Below, piece after piece: positions 14,701-28,900 of a stretch of DNA of 64,000 bases. Source of the stretch: Apostichopus japonicus (taxonomy: Eukaryota; Echinodermata; Holothuroidea; Aspidochirotida; Stichopodidae). The stretch lies in the NCBI RefSeq assembly GCF_037975245.1, contig NC_092582.1:3628501-3692500 (forward strand), in the 5' to 3' direction. Under the pieces are notes generated by a model that made no database searches, was not told the DNA's origin, and saw nothing but the letters and a program-made list of their open reading frames with translations. The position numbers and the translations under genes were made by a program. Position 1 is the stretch's first letter. Each line of letters opens with the position of its first letter.

Positions 14701-16400
14701 CTGCATATCACTGTGATATGTGTATACAATTACAAGACCCTCTATAAGTCGATCAAGCTCAATGCCAAGGTTACAGTAAGACTCGGTCAAAAATTGTTTC
14801 GTCTATAGATTGCTTAAATTCTGTAGCCTGCTTGGTCAGGTAACATCTGTAATTATGCTCTGTTTAATTACTCTGAAAATACTGGATATTAAATTAAATC
14901 CAGCTGAAACGAATCGGTACTTTTCTCTAGTGCCACAGGAGTTTATTTTGCTACTGGGTTATTTGGCTATATTCGTCGTCGTCCAGGTAGAGGTCACCCT
15001 CCTGTACTTTGAACAAGCTTCCCGTCTTTCATTAATTTTTGGCTTCCTGAAGTAGGAAAGATGTGGTGGTGTGCATACCAAAATGGCTACATCAGGGCTT
15101 ATATACACTTGAGCTATACTAACTTCATGTACATGTCAAAAGATTGCAGCTTCGGCATTAAAGGTTCTTGTGTCTCTGTGTCCTCAGTGCATACGTTTGT
15201 GCAAAGTTGGGGGGTATGGGGGAGGGGGGCATTGCAGAGACCACGCCACAAGGTTTGAGATTGCGAGTACCTGGAGTTGAACCAACGGTCAGTGGTGTAG
15301 GAAATTCCGCCTGTCGGCATGAACATCGCCCCTCTAAAATTATTGGGAATGACCATGATGCAAAACCCCTTGTTCCCTCCCCATTGGCCAACTTAGACGA
15401 AGACAGGAAGAGTACTCTCATAGCAACTTTTAAAAAAGTACCTGAGCTGAGGTTATCTAACAATTTGACTGGTGATTACAGCATATTACCAGCAAACTAC
15501 AAACTTTTGTTTGGCGGGAAGATCATGTGTAAATATGTTTTATTTTTCAATTTTACAGTATTTTAGTACATAAGTGAACAAAAAGTAGTTGTAAAATATG
15601 ATCCTCTTCATCATACCCACCACCAATCCCTTTTTAAATTCTAAACATTTTAAGATGTAAAATGAACACAAACCCATACACACAGACTTAGAGACTATGA
15701 CATCATATGGGCTTGATCTCATTTGAATGATTCATACTCTGACATAATTTAATCGCTGGATTTAAGTGATGAATCTTTCGGCCTCAAGGTGCCTAACAAG
15801 ATAATTCTGATGGTAGGAAGAAGTTGGAATTGCATAAATTAATTTCATCTCTGTGCTACCTACATATATCTCCAGCATAGAGTTTTCAAGTATGCAGCAC
15901 ATGTCTGTAATTACAGTTACTGTACTATTTTGCACTGAACCTAATTATTTTTTTTTTTTTGGAAATTAAGAGCTGTATTACAGTTTTTCTAACAAACACT
16001 TAAGTCTCTAATAATAGTACCGCAATCACTACTCGGTTGCTCTTGTAAAGAACTTGAAATATCAGCTACAAGCAGTCACTTGAAGAACATAACTAAATTT
16101 AGACTCGTCATAACTTATAGGACACTAAACTGGTAAGACACTGTAGATAGCATTCTGTACTGAGAACAGAGAATCATGATGGATTCGGGACTACAAAGTA
16201 CTTGTGAGTACTATTGTGTTAGCAATATTTCTCGGAAATAATGTTTTTAGCAGTTTATATGCCGGTACTCGCTAAGGGTGTACAGTGTTAGTATACCAGT
16301 ACATTCCAGGCACCATAGATTTAGAGTACTGAGGTTTTGAGGAGACAAGTAAGCAAAGAAAGTTAATTATCACTATTTGCAAAATGAAAGTCAAATTACT
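8735..16400. other. non-coding stretch, no gene recognised
   Basis: No open frame of convincing length or family was found on either strand. The longest frames, about 116 codons at 8985-9335 (-) and 132 codons at 15,168-15,566 (+), have no recognisable motif. A (GAT)n run lies near 12,834-12,850. A plus-strand frame at 13,062-13,310 encodes a basic 82-residue peptide that I do not recognise. A possible splice donor (CAGGTAAGG) lies near 11,530 but has no obvious partner. Confidence 0.45.
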
Positions 16401-16405
16401 GATAA

Positions 16406-16441
16406 GGGGAGTAGGGGGAGGAGGTAAGGGGAGGGAGGGGG
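16406..16441 (+). other. G-quadruplex-capable G-rich tract
   Basis: Five runs of three to five G separated by short A/T-containing linkers fit the four-run G-quadruplex pattern. This is a sequence property only; nothing ties it to a gene. Confidence 0.5.
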
Positions 16442-19400
16442 TACGTTTATTACTCTACATATATATTGCACAGCTAGGCTCTAGTGTCTTCAAGTGTTAC
16501 TCCAGGTTTCCAGTCAGAAAATTAAATGATAAGATGCAATGTTACACAGTTAGTAAACTTGACATCAAATCAACAAAACACAACATGTGTTGTCGAAATG
16601 GCATTTTGTTCTACTAACACAGTAGGTCTACATCTCATCTGTCCCTTCAGGACCACCGTAGTTAAAGTATGGGGGGGGGGGGAGCAACTGTAAATTGATC
16701 AAATGATTTCTGCAAGTTGAGCTTGTGATTCTTTCCTCTATAGACTAAAAAGATTGTATCATCCTCATGAATACAATATATATGTAAAAGATGATAAGTA
16801 CTGCATGTGCTTTGAAGATGTTACAGGTAGAATTGTCTCAGGAAATGATTTCCTATGGTTACATTAACAGGACATATTGTGGTTGCTAAAGGGTGGTGTA
16901 TATAATCTGTTACACTCCATTTTCAAACAGTACTTTACTGTACTGTAGGATTCAATTTGCCATGATCTTTGCTGCAGGAAAATAAGATGATTTCAGCACT
17001 GAACGAGTATAAAATACAGCCCTCCTCCTGAGCCTTCCAAACATTTTTATCTCACTGAGACATATATGCAGAAAGCCTGTGACTCATATCCTTACATGAA
17101 TTACTTCACTGTCGCCTGTGGAGCCGAGTTTAACTGTAAAATATTCCACCCCGCTCCAACGGCGAGAAAACAAAGTTTGCTAGTACCTACCTACACAGTG
17201 TACCAATATCACTGCAGCTATACACAATTAGTTGTATACAGTACATATTTTATGCTACCTGGAATAAACTAAAGTAAATTCAATGCTTCCAACAATCGTT
17301 ACAGAAAACTATACCACAAAGCTACATAAAATTTGTAATACAAAAATTTTGACTGAAATTCTTACTAGTCATGATTCCGAGGTTTGCTACGGTGAACACC
17401 TCCTTCGGTTTAATTTTCAGAAGCTGGCTTCCTGCTCTCTTGATTCTTCTAACAGATTTCAAATAATTTGTTCGCTTCTGTGCTTTTTTGACTTTAGATC
17501 CCATGCCTACCGCCTTTTCACGACACAAATCATGGTACATTTCCTATAAGAGTACCTGGCGGTTTCGATTATAAATGCACAGTAACTGCTTCTTAACCGT
17601 TCAAATCCTAAGCCCCTCAAATATTTTAGGGCCTTTTATTCATTACAAAGGTTGCTTTTCTTCAGATAACTACACACACATACACACTCCACACATCTTT
17701 CAGCACATCTGAGAAGTAGTTATCTTCAAGGTAATAGTACTTAGGGTCAAAGGTTACATTTATAACAGTACAATGTATTATCTTATTGTATCTTATGGGA
17801 TGCTATTGACATAAGAAGAATGTAAGGAATGTTAATTATTTGGTTATTTTGAGTAAATAGTTGTTTACATATTTTTGAATGACATAAGTTAAGACAGAGG
17901 ACTCTGAATTCAGAAACTTCAGCAGTCCAAAAAAATTATTATTTTTTATGAACGACAAATTTCAACTGGTAGCTAATAGTGTTGTATGCAGACAAAATAA
18001 TTTTGCCAAAATTTGTACATGTATGTATCCCAACAAACCTCATATAAATAGTATTAAAAAATCACAATTTCCTTTTAGTTCTTTTTTTTCTCAGAGGGAG
18101 AGGAGCAAGGGTGTGTGTGTGGGGGGGCAGGGTGTAATGTTCCTTCACCCACTTGAAGAAATGTAACAAACCCATACGTGTCACTAATGAATAAAAGAAA
18201 ATATTAAATAAATCTTTTTTCTTTCATAATTAAACTCGATTTTTTTTAATCTTTCTTACTATTTATCAATTATCACTTTGAAATGTCCTTCCTTGAAGAT
18301 AACACCATTTACAAAATGTAATCATGTTTAAGCATAACTGTTTAAAATGATTGCAAAGGTGCTTTTACAACCTTTCTAATTATTTGACTCACAACAATTA
18401 AGGCAGGGAGGGCATTTTTGTATGCTTTGACCTTGTCGCTACGAATGACATTTTTTTTTTTTTTTTTTCATTAACTGGGACCATGAGGCACGTGCCATTA
18501 AATGTGCCATTAAATATGCAAAGCATTTACACAAGTTAAATGAATTAATTACAAGGTCAGCTACTGGCAATGAACAAATTAATTACTAAATCCCAGTCAC
18601 ACTTTGACTTTGACGCCAGCTATAAGAACCAACCAGGTTTTGTTATCTTTTTTTGGTATTCTAAAAGGTGAGATAACTGGCAAGTTATTTACATATTTGT
18701 CTCTATCTGCCTTTGTACAGTAATTAATTAGTGAAGTTGTATTGCTCAGGCTTGCTTGGACACAACCAGAAAAAGTATTGTACAAAATACAGACGCATTT
18801 AATGAAAAATTCCAAAAACTATTCCCCACAAATCTTCCTGAATATTTCACTTTCGACGCGCTTTTGTATCATACAAAATTTATTTACCCTCAACACTATG
18901 AGGTAGACTGAATATATTGTTCTCCAGTCTGCAATTTAAAATTCACAACGGAACTTTTAAAGGAACATTTTGCAAACTTTGGAGGGTTTCCAAAATAATT
19001 TAAGGCAAAGTACTGTATCAGCTACAATAATTAAGTTCTGTAATGTGTATGCCTACAATGCTCCTTTAAGGACATATTACTACTGTTCTCTGAAGTAATT
19101 GCAAAATGTGGTACTGCTGGGCAAGTTATTGAAGCAGCCAATCTAACATCCAATCAAATGCCACCCTCTCGGTATCTTGAATGTCATTCCCATTAAAACT
19201 AAAACATTGCATGAATTCTTCCACTTTCCAGACAGACATTCAAAATGAGATTTTGATGAATAGTACACGGTAGAAATGTCTTGACCACATACATACACAG
19301 CATAATCTTTGCCTCCTCTGTAGAGAGCAAGCATCCTTATACTGTAGGTATTGCAATAATTTATCCAACATTGCAAAAGTCATACATAAGCAAAGTGATA

Positions 19401-21910
19401 AAAATTTCAATCCAAGTGCAAAAAATCTATATTGAGATATATCTGGATCTATATTAAGATGTACACAGGAACTATACTATTTTATGAGAGACAAAAATTT
19501 GGGGCCTTCAAAAACTGCGACACAAAAATTTGAATTTCATTCCCTGGATATGGATGTCAACTATTTGGCAATAGCAGCAGTTGGAGCAATGGATGGTCAC
19601 CTTGAATTTATGACAGAGATGCAAAGATGCAGGTTTCATTTATTTATTTTGATTATTGTGATTGCTCTCTTTATATCCATCCAGGCATGGCAAACAAGAA
19701 CTGCTACCTACTGCACGACATACTTCATAATTAATACAAGATCATTAAAGCCAGCAAAGAACTGATGAATTGAGTGATTTACTCCAATGATCACAATTTT
19801 AACAATCCATTATCATAGCTTTTTTATGAATTTTACTTAATAAAATATAAATCTCGATATGGACCCAAATAAAGATACACGCAGAACAATAGACAGGTCA
19901 TCCATTGTAGAGTCTTAAGGTAACGGCACGTGAGATGTCTCAAGAAAAAGAAGAAAAAAACCAATCTATTTTACATCTTCACAAAAAAACGAGCTACTGT
20001 AGCTGCTTAGAATTTATCGGCACTAATGATGCTGTCAGGTTAGGTCTATTATCACCATTAATTATCAACTGTACTGTATTGACATTATGTTTCTGTGAAT
20101 ACAGATTAAGTACACACACCTATTGCTTAAAAGTCCTAAGAATCAAAGGTTTGAAATCAACAGCAGGTCATTGGTTAGGTGCAGCCCAATCAATTTTTCA
20201 CTCCTTATATCTGGCTCATTCATTCAAAAAGGTTGCCCAACCTGCCTAAAACGATCTTTAACTTGGCATACGTCATTTATGAGTATAATCTGGCATGTTT
20301 CAGCAGAGTCTGTATCCTCTCATAGCACTTTAAATTTGGAGTCAACAAAGGGTAAACATATATGATAACACATTTACTGTAAAAATGTTGAATCCACATT
20401 CATGTGCATATCTGCATTTCTAATTCTCTAAAGATCTATGCAGAGATCTCAATTTGCATAATCAGGGCTCGACAAAATCAGTGGCACCAATGGCCTTTGC
20501 TTTCTTTCAGGGCACTTTAAATTCTCCCGAAAAAGTACCAAACTGTGAGTCTGTGACCCTCAAAGATGGACACTATCTGAAATTTACTTTTTGCATAAAA
20601 TGTTTGATTTTACTTGAGGATTCCCTAGGTTTGCCAGATTGTGCTTTCAACACATTTTAAGCTGTGCACCATCAGTACCGGTCGTAAATGTATACATACA
20701 TGTACCATCTTTTGTGTACACAGTAAATTGCTGGATTACTGCCACCTAACTATTTCCCCATCTCAGACATCTCAATGTCTAAGTGAACATTCCTACCTGT
20801 CTGGGAAAAAGGTGGTGAATGGGAGGGTAGTACTAGGGAAATGCCAACCAATTTTTGGGACATTGAAATCATGGTTTGATAATTAATATGCACAATGGTC
20901 CACAAATCAAGCTCACCAACATCAACAAGTCAGTCAGAACAGGACAGGACAACAAGATACTGGTACATATAATGTATAACATTTTGTCCTTAATAGCTCC
21001 GGGTAAATTTTTAATGGTAGTCCCTGACGACCAAATTTTCTGTTCCGAGAATCAAAATCAGCTGTGGAGGTTGTCAGGGGGATGGCTGCTTGTTTACATC
21101 AAATTCCAAAGGCATTGTAAGTTCTAAATACCTCAAAGTAGGTCAAATGATAAAATGCTATCATCCTCCAAAACTGGTATTCTATTCACCAAATTATACA
21201 TTTAATCTCCAACAGAGTACACCTCTACAGTGGCACACTGATCATTGTTATTCTGCTACATTTTTTCAGACTTTACTTGCTGTTCGAACAACTAAAGTGC
21301 AAAGCCTGGTTGTCAGATGGGACAACCGGATGAATATCCTACAACGTTTGCCCCTGATAGCTCAATTCATTATGTTGTGGTATTTAGCTTTATATATCCA
21401 ACACTGTTGAACACAACTAATGTATAACACTAGAGGTGTGAGTGCAACTGTACACAAAAGGAAGTATTGATGTATATTGTTGTCCATGCTCTATGCCCTA
21501 TGCACTATGCTCTATGTCCATGCTCTATGCACTATGATGAATGGATGTAAAGTCATGTAAGGCATGTATTAGCATCATGATCATCATCCAGGTTAAATCA
21601 TTCTTGAACACGACAATCAGTTAATGAACCTTTCAATTCAAGCAGTTGATGATGAAGGCAGCATACAAAATAAACCAAATGACAAATCTACTTTTTGTTT
21701 TTAACCTTTTGTCATACAAGTCCCTAAAATTCTCCAAAATTGTACAATGCAATGTCATGAGACATTAAAAGTAACAAAATCTTTTACTCGAGTTGTAAAA
21801 TGCACAACTAATGTACGTACCACAGTGAACAGAATTTCATAATAACTTAAGGTTATACCAATAAGGTAATTTTGTTACATACTGACAAGAAATGTGGATC
21901 TGTAAGCCTT

Positions 21911-21955
<45 letters not shown>

Positions 21956-22583
21956 GTGATTTGCTTCTCTCTAATAGAGAGATTCCTACTTCACAACATC
22001 CAATCAGTTACACGCTATACCCAATGGTGCTTTCACTGATATATTAGACTTTGACCAGAAAGAAACACTTTAAATACCATATTCCAATAGCACAGAAATA
22101 CTCGCTATCAAATGGAATCACGTTAATAATCAAAAGATAGATATACATATATATATATATAAATACATCTATTAGAGTTTAAATTTACATGCTTACATAT
22201 TAAAGGTGGTCGACTTCTGCAGAATTCATTCCAAGTAAATCCATCCACTATATGGCTCCGCTTGAAAGTGTGCTATAACAATCAAGTTAGGCACTGTCAA
22301 ATGACAGCGTATACCACTCACTGCACGGTAGTAATATACCTGAATGTCACACTGCACCCATTAACATAGTGCATTCAGTGTCGTATTAGTACTGTGTGGG
22401 AAATCAGAGCGGTTGGGCCAATTGTTACTCAAACCAACGCAAATCTTATCAAGCCCTTCCTCCATTTCCTCTTTCCTTCCGTAACTGACAACTATTATAG
22501 TCAGCTGGAGGTACTATAGCCCGACCAGACCCTGGACCAATTTTGGTTGGTCGATGCTATCACTTCCAGCTGAGGTGGGTGTG
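16442..22583. other. non-coding stretch with homopolymer and short repeats
   Basis: No recognisable gene. It contains a 38-base T run at 21,913-21,950, a G run near 16,670, a T run near 18,452, and a short irregular CTATGC-type repeat at 21,484-21,536. The small open frames (for example 19,484-19,765 and 20,454-20,660) show no family features. It could be intron or intergenic sequence. Confidence 0.45.
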
Positions 22584-22652
22584 TAGGCAGTCATACTGTA
22601 GAGCATCGGCCTCTGAAAAGACTGAAATCACAACCTTGAGTAAATTGAATCC
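22584..22652 (+). repeat. decayed tRNA-like (SINE head) segment
   Basis: The spacing matches a pol III internal promoter. An A-box-like stretch containing TAGGCAGTC and GTAGAGC lies at 22,584-22,604. It is followed by an anticodon-arm-like CGGCCTCTGAAA and then a degraded B-box-like TAAATTGAATCC at 22,641-22,652. The B box lacks GGTTCGA and the stems are imperfect, so this is not a functional tRNA. A tRNA-derived SINE or an old tRNA pseudogene fits best; a chance match remains possible. Confidence 0.35.
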
Positions 22653-23435
22653 ATGGGTAGGTTGGAAGTGACTGTGTCTGTCATATAGCCTGAGGGAAGA
22701 TACGACATTGAACTTTTCATGTACAACCACCGTCCTAAAAGCTCACAGCGGCTACTGCTTGAATGGTAGAGGAAGCTAATATTCTTTCATCTTTGTCCTT
22801 AAAACTTCATGCATGTACACATTACAACTAATTTCGGTCTCTGATTAGCTCAGGGAACATTTCTATCAATTGACAAACTTGTCCGCAATTCAGCATTTTA
22901 AGAACAATATTCTGAGTTCCATACCAAAAGGAAGTTGGTTGGATCATTCTGCATTCCACTGTAAGATTCATCAAACCTAAAACTTAAAATTTTAAATCGT
23001 ATTCGAAAAATCAAAAGCTTGATACAAGCCAGTATTCATCAACAATTAATCAAATGTTTGGGGTTAAATATGAGCTTCCATTGGCTCCCCTAACATTTTC
23101 AGAAAATACCAAAATAATCTAAACATTTCAAAAATTTCAATCTCCATTAGAATATTTTTCTTGGCCTATACTTTTATCAATGACAGCAATAATATCATGC
23201 CTCAAAGACCAATTCCTCTCTCATCCATAAATTGAAATGTCACTACATGTTGATCTGATACATTTGAGATAAGTAACTCATGACAGAACATGTCTGAGGA
23301 TATAAAACATTACTGGTAGCTCCACATCATTAGCTAGCAAGTCTCGTTCCACATACTGTACCCTCACACTATGACTATCCACACTAATATATGCATGTAC
23401 TATGTACGTACTGTACCACCCAACAGTATTAATCT

Positions 23436-23802
23436 CAGATAGTGTACTATACTGTACTGTGTACTGTTGTGTACTGTACTGTACCGAACCGTGCGATGTG
23501 ATGCGATGCGATGCTATGCTATGCTATGCTATGCTATGCTATGCTATACTATACTGTGTACTGTAGTGTACTGTACCGAACCGTACAATGCTATGCTATG
23601 CTAAGCTATACTATACTATACTGTGTACTTTAGTGTACTGTACTGTACCGAACCGTACGATGCTATGCTATGTTTAGCTATGCTAAGCTAAGCTATACTA
23701 TACTATACTACACTGTACTGTACTATACTGTACTGTGTAATGTAGTGTACTGTACTGTACCAAACCATACCCTAAGATGCTATGCTATACTATACTATAC
23801 TT
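23436..23802 (+). repeat. higher-order pentanucleotide satellite, (ATGCT)n/(ACTGT)n
   Basis: Blocks of TACTG, ATGCT and ATACT pentamers are organised into larger units. Each unit opens with GTACTGTACCGAACCGT or a close variant, seen near 23,476, 23,566, 23,640 and 23,750. The units are roughly 74 to 112 bp apart. The pattern suggests slippage of pentamers nested in a larger tandem duplication. No coding potential. Confidence 0.8.
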
Positions 23803-24669
23803 GTCTGGTACATCATACACAGTGTCCTTCATCCATGACATGACATAATGATGAATTTTTTCAAAACAAGAATACTCTACACTGGTGCAGCATCCAGTAC
23901 TTGCAGTAACTGCTATAATTATGTATGCTAAAATAGTCACTCATGTTCAGAATACAACAAGCACTTCACTGCAGGGAGTAATTTATCCGGTATCGCATCG
24001 GGAAATGCTATTCAAGATGGGCAAATAGCTACACCAGTTCAAAGATTTACATAGCAGCTATTGTAGACAGGAACCATAGTACTTAATAAGAGACAAACTT
24101 CAGAGAGACTTCAAAAACTGCTGTGCACAATTTGAGAACTAAATTATCCCCTGTACTGCCTCCTAACATTGTATTTCACCATACTTAAGATATTGAAATC
24201 ATATCATTCAACATTCACTCATGTCTGAGGAATAAGTTATGAAGATCATAAAACCTTCCCAAGGGAAGTCCTATCGAAAACATTTAACAATTTCATTTAA
24301 TTTCCGGACTTCAAATGTTCAGCATGTTCAATCTTGTAGCCAATATTGGTGACCATGTTCCATGGTATTCCCCACCTTCAGTGTATACTATATACATATC
24401 ATGTATACACTCACACACACACCAATGACAGGGGCTCCAACTGGAACAAAGGGGTTAGAGTAATATATGGAACTGTCTTGCTTTTGCTGTAAGAAACCAC
24501 TCTGTTGTGTGACACAAAGCCCTAATCTTCAGTTGAGGTATTTCTGGAATGTGAAGAATTCCCCTCACAGTCACTCTTCCCATGCCCCTCAGTGTGTATA
24601 TGTGTGTCAAGAAGTCAACTTGCAAAGGTGCATGTCCATCAACAATGCCCTGAAAAGTTTTTGTAACTA
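23803..24669. other. non-coding stretch, nothing recognised
   Basis: AT-rich sequence with no open frame of interest and no repeat boundary seen before the TTAA-flanked element. Confidence 0.45.
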
Positions 24670-25931
24670 TTAAAAGGATTGTCTGGTGGCCCAAAGAAGT
24701 TACCTTAAAAAATAGTAAATAATTTTCCAAACATGTTGTCAAAGTATGAGAACGCTAATGTTGCGTTTGACAGAGAAACGATTTTATAATCGTTATGGAT
24801 AGACATTTCAAATATGATTTGAACAGTACAATACGTGACGTCAGCTCTGCCATAGCAGATTGCGTCATAACCCACCCTCCGCACAGTACCTATACGGTAA
24901 TCACAACAAAAACTGCGTTTGTATACAGATAAATTTCTTCCTTAATTTCCGGTGAAATTTCTTAAAAATTAGATATGTTTTCAAAAACTCCTTAAGCCGC
25001 CATGTACTTGAGCGGTGGTTCCGTGGTCTTTGTGTAACACAAGGTAAATTTTAACAGCAGACTCTGAGTTGTTCAGGCTATACATCGCGCTATCCAGCTC
25101 CAACGCGAAAAAAATGTTCGCATGTAGGCTGTACTCAAACGTTGACAATCGGACAGTTCTGCGAAGCCTAAGCTTCTCAGTGCTATATTCTGCTCTGACA
25201 ACGATTCGATCAATTTCTTCAATAATTTCCGGTGAAATTTCTTATAAATTAGATATGATTTAAAAAACTCCTTAAGCCGCAATATATGTAGTAGATCGGT
25301 GGTTTCGTGGTCTTTGTGTAACACAAGATAAGTTTTAACAACAGGCTCTTCGTTGTTTATACATCGCGGTATCCAGCTCCAGCGCGAAGAATGTTCGCGT
25401 GTATAGGCTATCTAACGTTTACAATCGGACAGTTCTGCGATGACATCGATCCCGCCAAGTTTCATCTTTCGGTTTAACGAATACTTTATAAGTTTCCTTT
25501 TACTGTTAATTTGATCCGTGAATTTTATTTCAGCGATTTCGAAGAACAGTTAATGAACTGTGGTTTGAGTGTGAGTGTACTATGTGTAACGCTATACAAG
25601 TACACCAACTGAGCATCGTAGTATATACGTTCGCGAGTATGTACGTTATATATATGAGGCAATTCAATGTGCTTACACGTGAGTTAATTTGCTGCGGAAT
25701 TGGGAGTGCTAACTTCAAGTCGCCTGTTTTGCCTATCTGCAAGCACTACGTCAATCACCATATTGAAGCGTTCGAACAAACGGTACTTTTGGTGAGAAAC
25801 TGGTGAATTTGAAAACCAGATTTCTACAAGAAGAAAACGTCGAATGGGGACAATTTTTACATTGTTAGAAAGAGAAAAATAATAACTATAAGGACAATGT
25901 ATCAAAATCTTCCACCAGACAATTCCTTTAA
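24670..25931. mobile_element. non-autonomous DNA transposon with TTAA target-site duplication (piggyBac/Kolobok-type)
   Basis: The element occupies 24,674-25,927 (1254 bp). It is flanked by TTAA on both sides (24,670-24,673 and 25,928-25,931). The left end AAGGATTGTCTGGTGG and the right end CCACCAGACAATTCCT are near-perfect inverted repeats of about 16 bases. TTAA duplications are characteristic of the piggyBac and Kolobok superfamilies; the ends alone do not decide between them. No transposase frame is present, so it is a non-autonomous or internally deleted copy. Inside is a diverged tandem duplication (24,932-25,165 and 25,212-25,440), and a palindromic TGACGTCA lies at 24,836-24,843. Confidence 0.75.
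24932..25440 (+). repeat. diverged tandem duplication inside the TTAA element
   Basis: Two copies of about 230 bp with a period of 280 share blocks such as ATTTCCGGTGAAATTTCTTA, CTTTGTGTAACACAAG and ATCGGACAGTTCTGCGA. They differ by scattered substitutions and small indels. The second copy starts near 25,212. Confidence 0.8.
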
Positions 25932-28900
25932 GGTAATCTCTCAAGAATGTACCCCTTTTTCACTACAGAAGGGGACATCACAATAGAAGAAGAATTTCAA
26001 AGATTCGCTTTAGAATTACATGCTACTGTACGTACACTTCAGTCAAGTTACAAGGAATGTGATCGTGACCACACAAATGCAAACAATTTCGATTTATTTC
26101 TAAATTCCTGCAACTCTGTATGTAGCAAATCACCCCTTAAATGTCATTTAAATACATCAGTTTAGTTGGGTTGCTAAAATTTTCTAAATTTGTGGAAGTA
26201 CAATGGGATGGGGAGGGGCCGAGGGACATGGTGGGGAGGAATCCTTCCCCCCCCCCCTCTACATTGACCCACCACTCTGGGTTAATTCCCAAACCTGACA
26301 AGTTTTGAGAGTTTTTCTTGAGATATTCACAATCTGTTTGAGACACTAACATACCATAGTAGGTGATGAGACATAAAGTTCATTGCAACTGTCAATGGTA
26401 CAGGTTGGAATGTCTCTGTTCAGGCTGTAAAGGTTGGATACAGTATTACTGGGTCACTGGGTTAGACATTTGTCAACTTATATTACAAAGGGAAAGGACA
26501 TGCATACAAAATCAAAGCATATACTGTATGTGCTGGTATTGAAAATAACTACTGCATACAGGTGTACAATATAAATGTCAGCCATGCTGGGAACAGCTAC
26601 CCTGCCAACAATGGATGGATTCTTATAGACACTGGTTGAATTAAGTTTATTAAACATTTCAACTTCAACCTTATCAGCAGCAGGTAAAAAAAGAGTGGCA
26701 TGAAGTACATAAAAGCTTATCTTCATAATCTGCTCATTCCTCTAAGAATATACTCTCTCCCTTTAAAACAAAATTATGGTTTCCAACATTCTGGCATATT
26801 CCAACTCTCATTTTCTTTCCAAATCTCAGAGAGCAATATATAGGACTTTCTGTATACGTACAGAAATATATATTCTTTATACATACAGTTTATATTCCAA
26901 TCCTACCTTCTTTCTCTATAAACTTGCTTTCCCAGACAAATCACTCTACCTACTGTACATATCTAGCTAGATTCAGTCCATCTGGTAAAGAACCTTGCAG
27001 GACTCTATAGATAGCGATGCTCTCATCACAGATTCAAGTACTTCCGGTAACTGTAATCCATTGTGCAATGTGCGCTCATTAATTCACATTGAGGGTACAT
27101 GAAGAATACACTATGCATGCTGCATGGGTACCTGCTTGCATGAGCCTTGTCAGACTATGGCAGCGACATTGATATCAATTTCTGTCCTCTCTTGACCTTC
27201 TGGATACATTCAGCTATTGTTTGGGTGACACATCCACCCACCCACAGGGTGAGAGCAGTGTTACCTAACACCAGTGGTAAACTGAATGGAATCTCTGTTC
27301 TGTAGCATTAGGGTATTATTATAATATGTAGCACAATGGTATGAAATCAATGAAACTAGGCCTGTTGCTCTGTTCAAAAACCAGCATATGTGTGTATATA
27401 TTCAGACTGGATTACAGATTCAGGGGCTGCATGGTTTCACTTCTCAATTGAATAGATCTGCGGTTCTGAACGGATGCAATATTCTCATCACCCTTAAATG
27501 TTCTAGGCTAGAGCAACAGTCAGCTAACATGTATGTATGTATGAAGCCATTACATACTTGATCATCATTTGCACTGCTAAATCTCAAAGGATTCATAATT
27601 TTAATAATTTGTGTGGCATGTTTTAGGACTACTGTAGGAACATAGATTGTCTCTTTCACTGGCACATATAGAATGACGCAGTTAGTTTCATGAATCACAT
27701 CTACGGTAACTCATTAATAATCGTCATAGTAATCTGCGGCCACTACAAAACTTGGGCAGGTTTTTATGTGGCAGGTGGCTCAAAACAGGAGCGAGATCAG
27801 ACTGCAACAGTATACTTGTAACGGTTACACACACATGGAGACGGGTAAGCATATATGTATACCTGATGCTAATCAACAGAAAACCTAACAGAAAGAGGGG
27901 TCCTCATTGGAAAATTATACAATATTAGTCACTTAATCACAAAATTCAATGAATAATTTACAATAATTAATTTTCTGGCAAATAAGTTAAAGGTAAATAT
28001 AACAGTTAAAAATATCAATTCCTTACTGATTTAAATAAATAATTTAAGGACATGGTCTTGAAATGATGGATCTTTAAAGTTATGCAGGCGTCATCTAGCA
28101 AATTGCCATATTCTAGCAGAAAAGTCACTTTATTGCAAGTCAGCACATTGATAAATGGTCTCTGAAGTTGATTGATCAATCACTTTGTATTTAAAGATTA
28201 ATGAATTTCGACCAGACTTCTTTTGCGAATGTGTCAAGACTTGACACAATGGCATTGGGTCAAATATGTAGTTCCTTGTTGAAAAGTTAAACATCACTAT
28301 CAAATTATACAACTTTTTCCTGTGTCGTCAGCATGATAGAAACTTTTCTTCTTTCTCATCTGTTTAAAACCACCGCATCCGTGTTACAATGGGGGGGTTG
28401 AATACAGGCCAAACAAACAAAGTTTGTTTCCTATGCACAATTGAAACTCATTTTGTGGACCAAAGTCCATCATACTCTGTACTTTTTAGTTAACCACACA
28501 ATTGGAGCTCAACTATAAATAAATAAACTTCCAAGCAATTATAGTCCAGTGATCTGTTGAACAATCTAAAACTAAAGGACCTGAGTTTTTAGAAAGTCTG
28601 AAATACCATACCTTCATAGATCTATGCAATCCCGGGCCTATCTGATATATAAACAAACTGTCTTTGACACACAATATTCATGTTTATTAATGTGAGTGCT
28701 AAACAAAAATATTCAACTATATATACCAGGATTTCTGGGAATGTATTATTAGTTTAGGCCACACTTTGTAAGAACAATGACACTAGATCATGCAATGTTT
28801 ATACTGTTTATACTGTATCTAGTATCGCATAGCAAAATGATGTAAGCTTATTGGGCAAATTGCTATACAAGTACAGGGATGTATTGCAGTTTTTTGCACA

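Noticed and set aside
15168-15566. 132-codon plus-strand frame
   Set aside because: No recognisable motif, overlaps frames on the other strand, and starts in a G-rich low-complexity tract.
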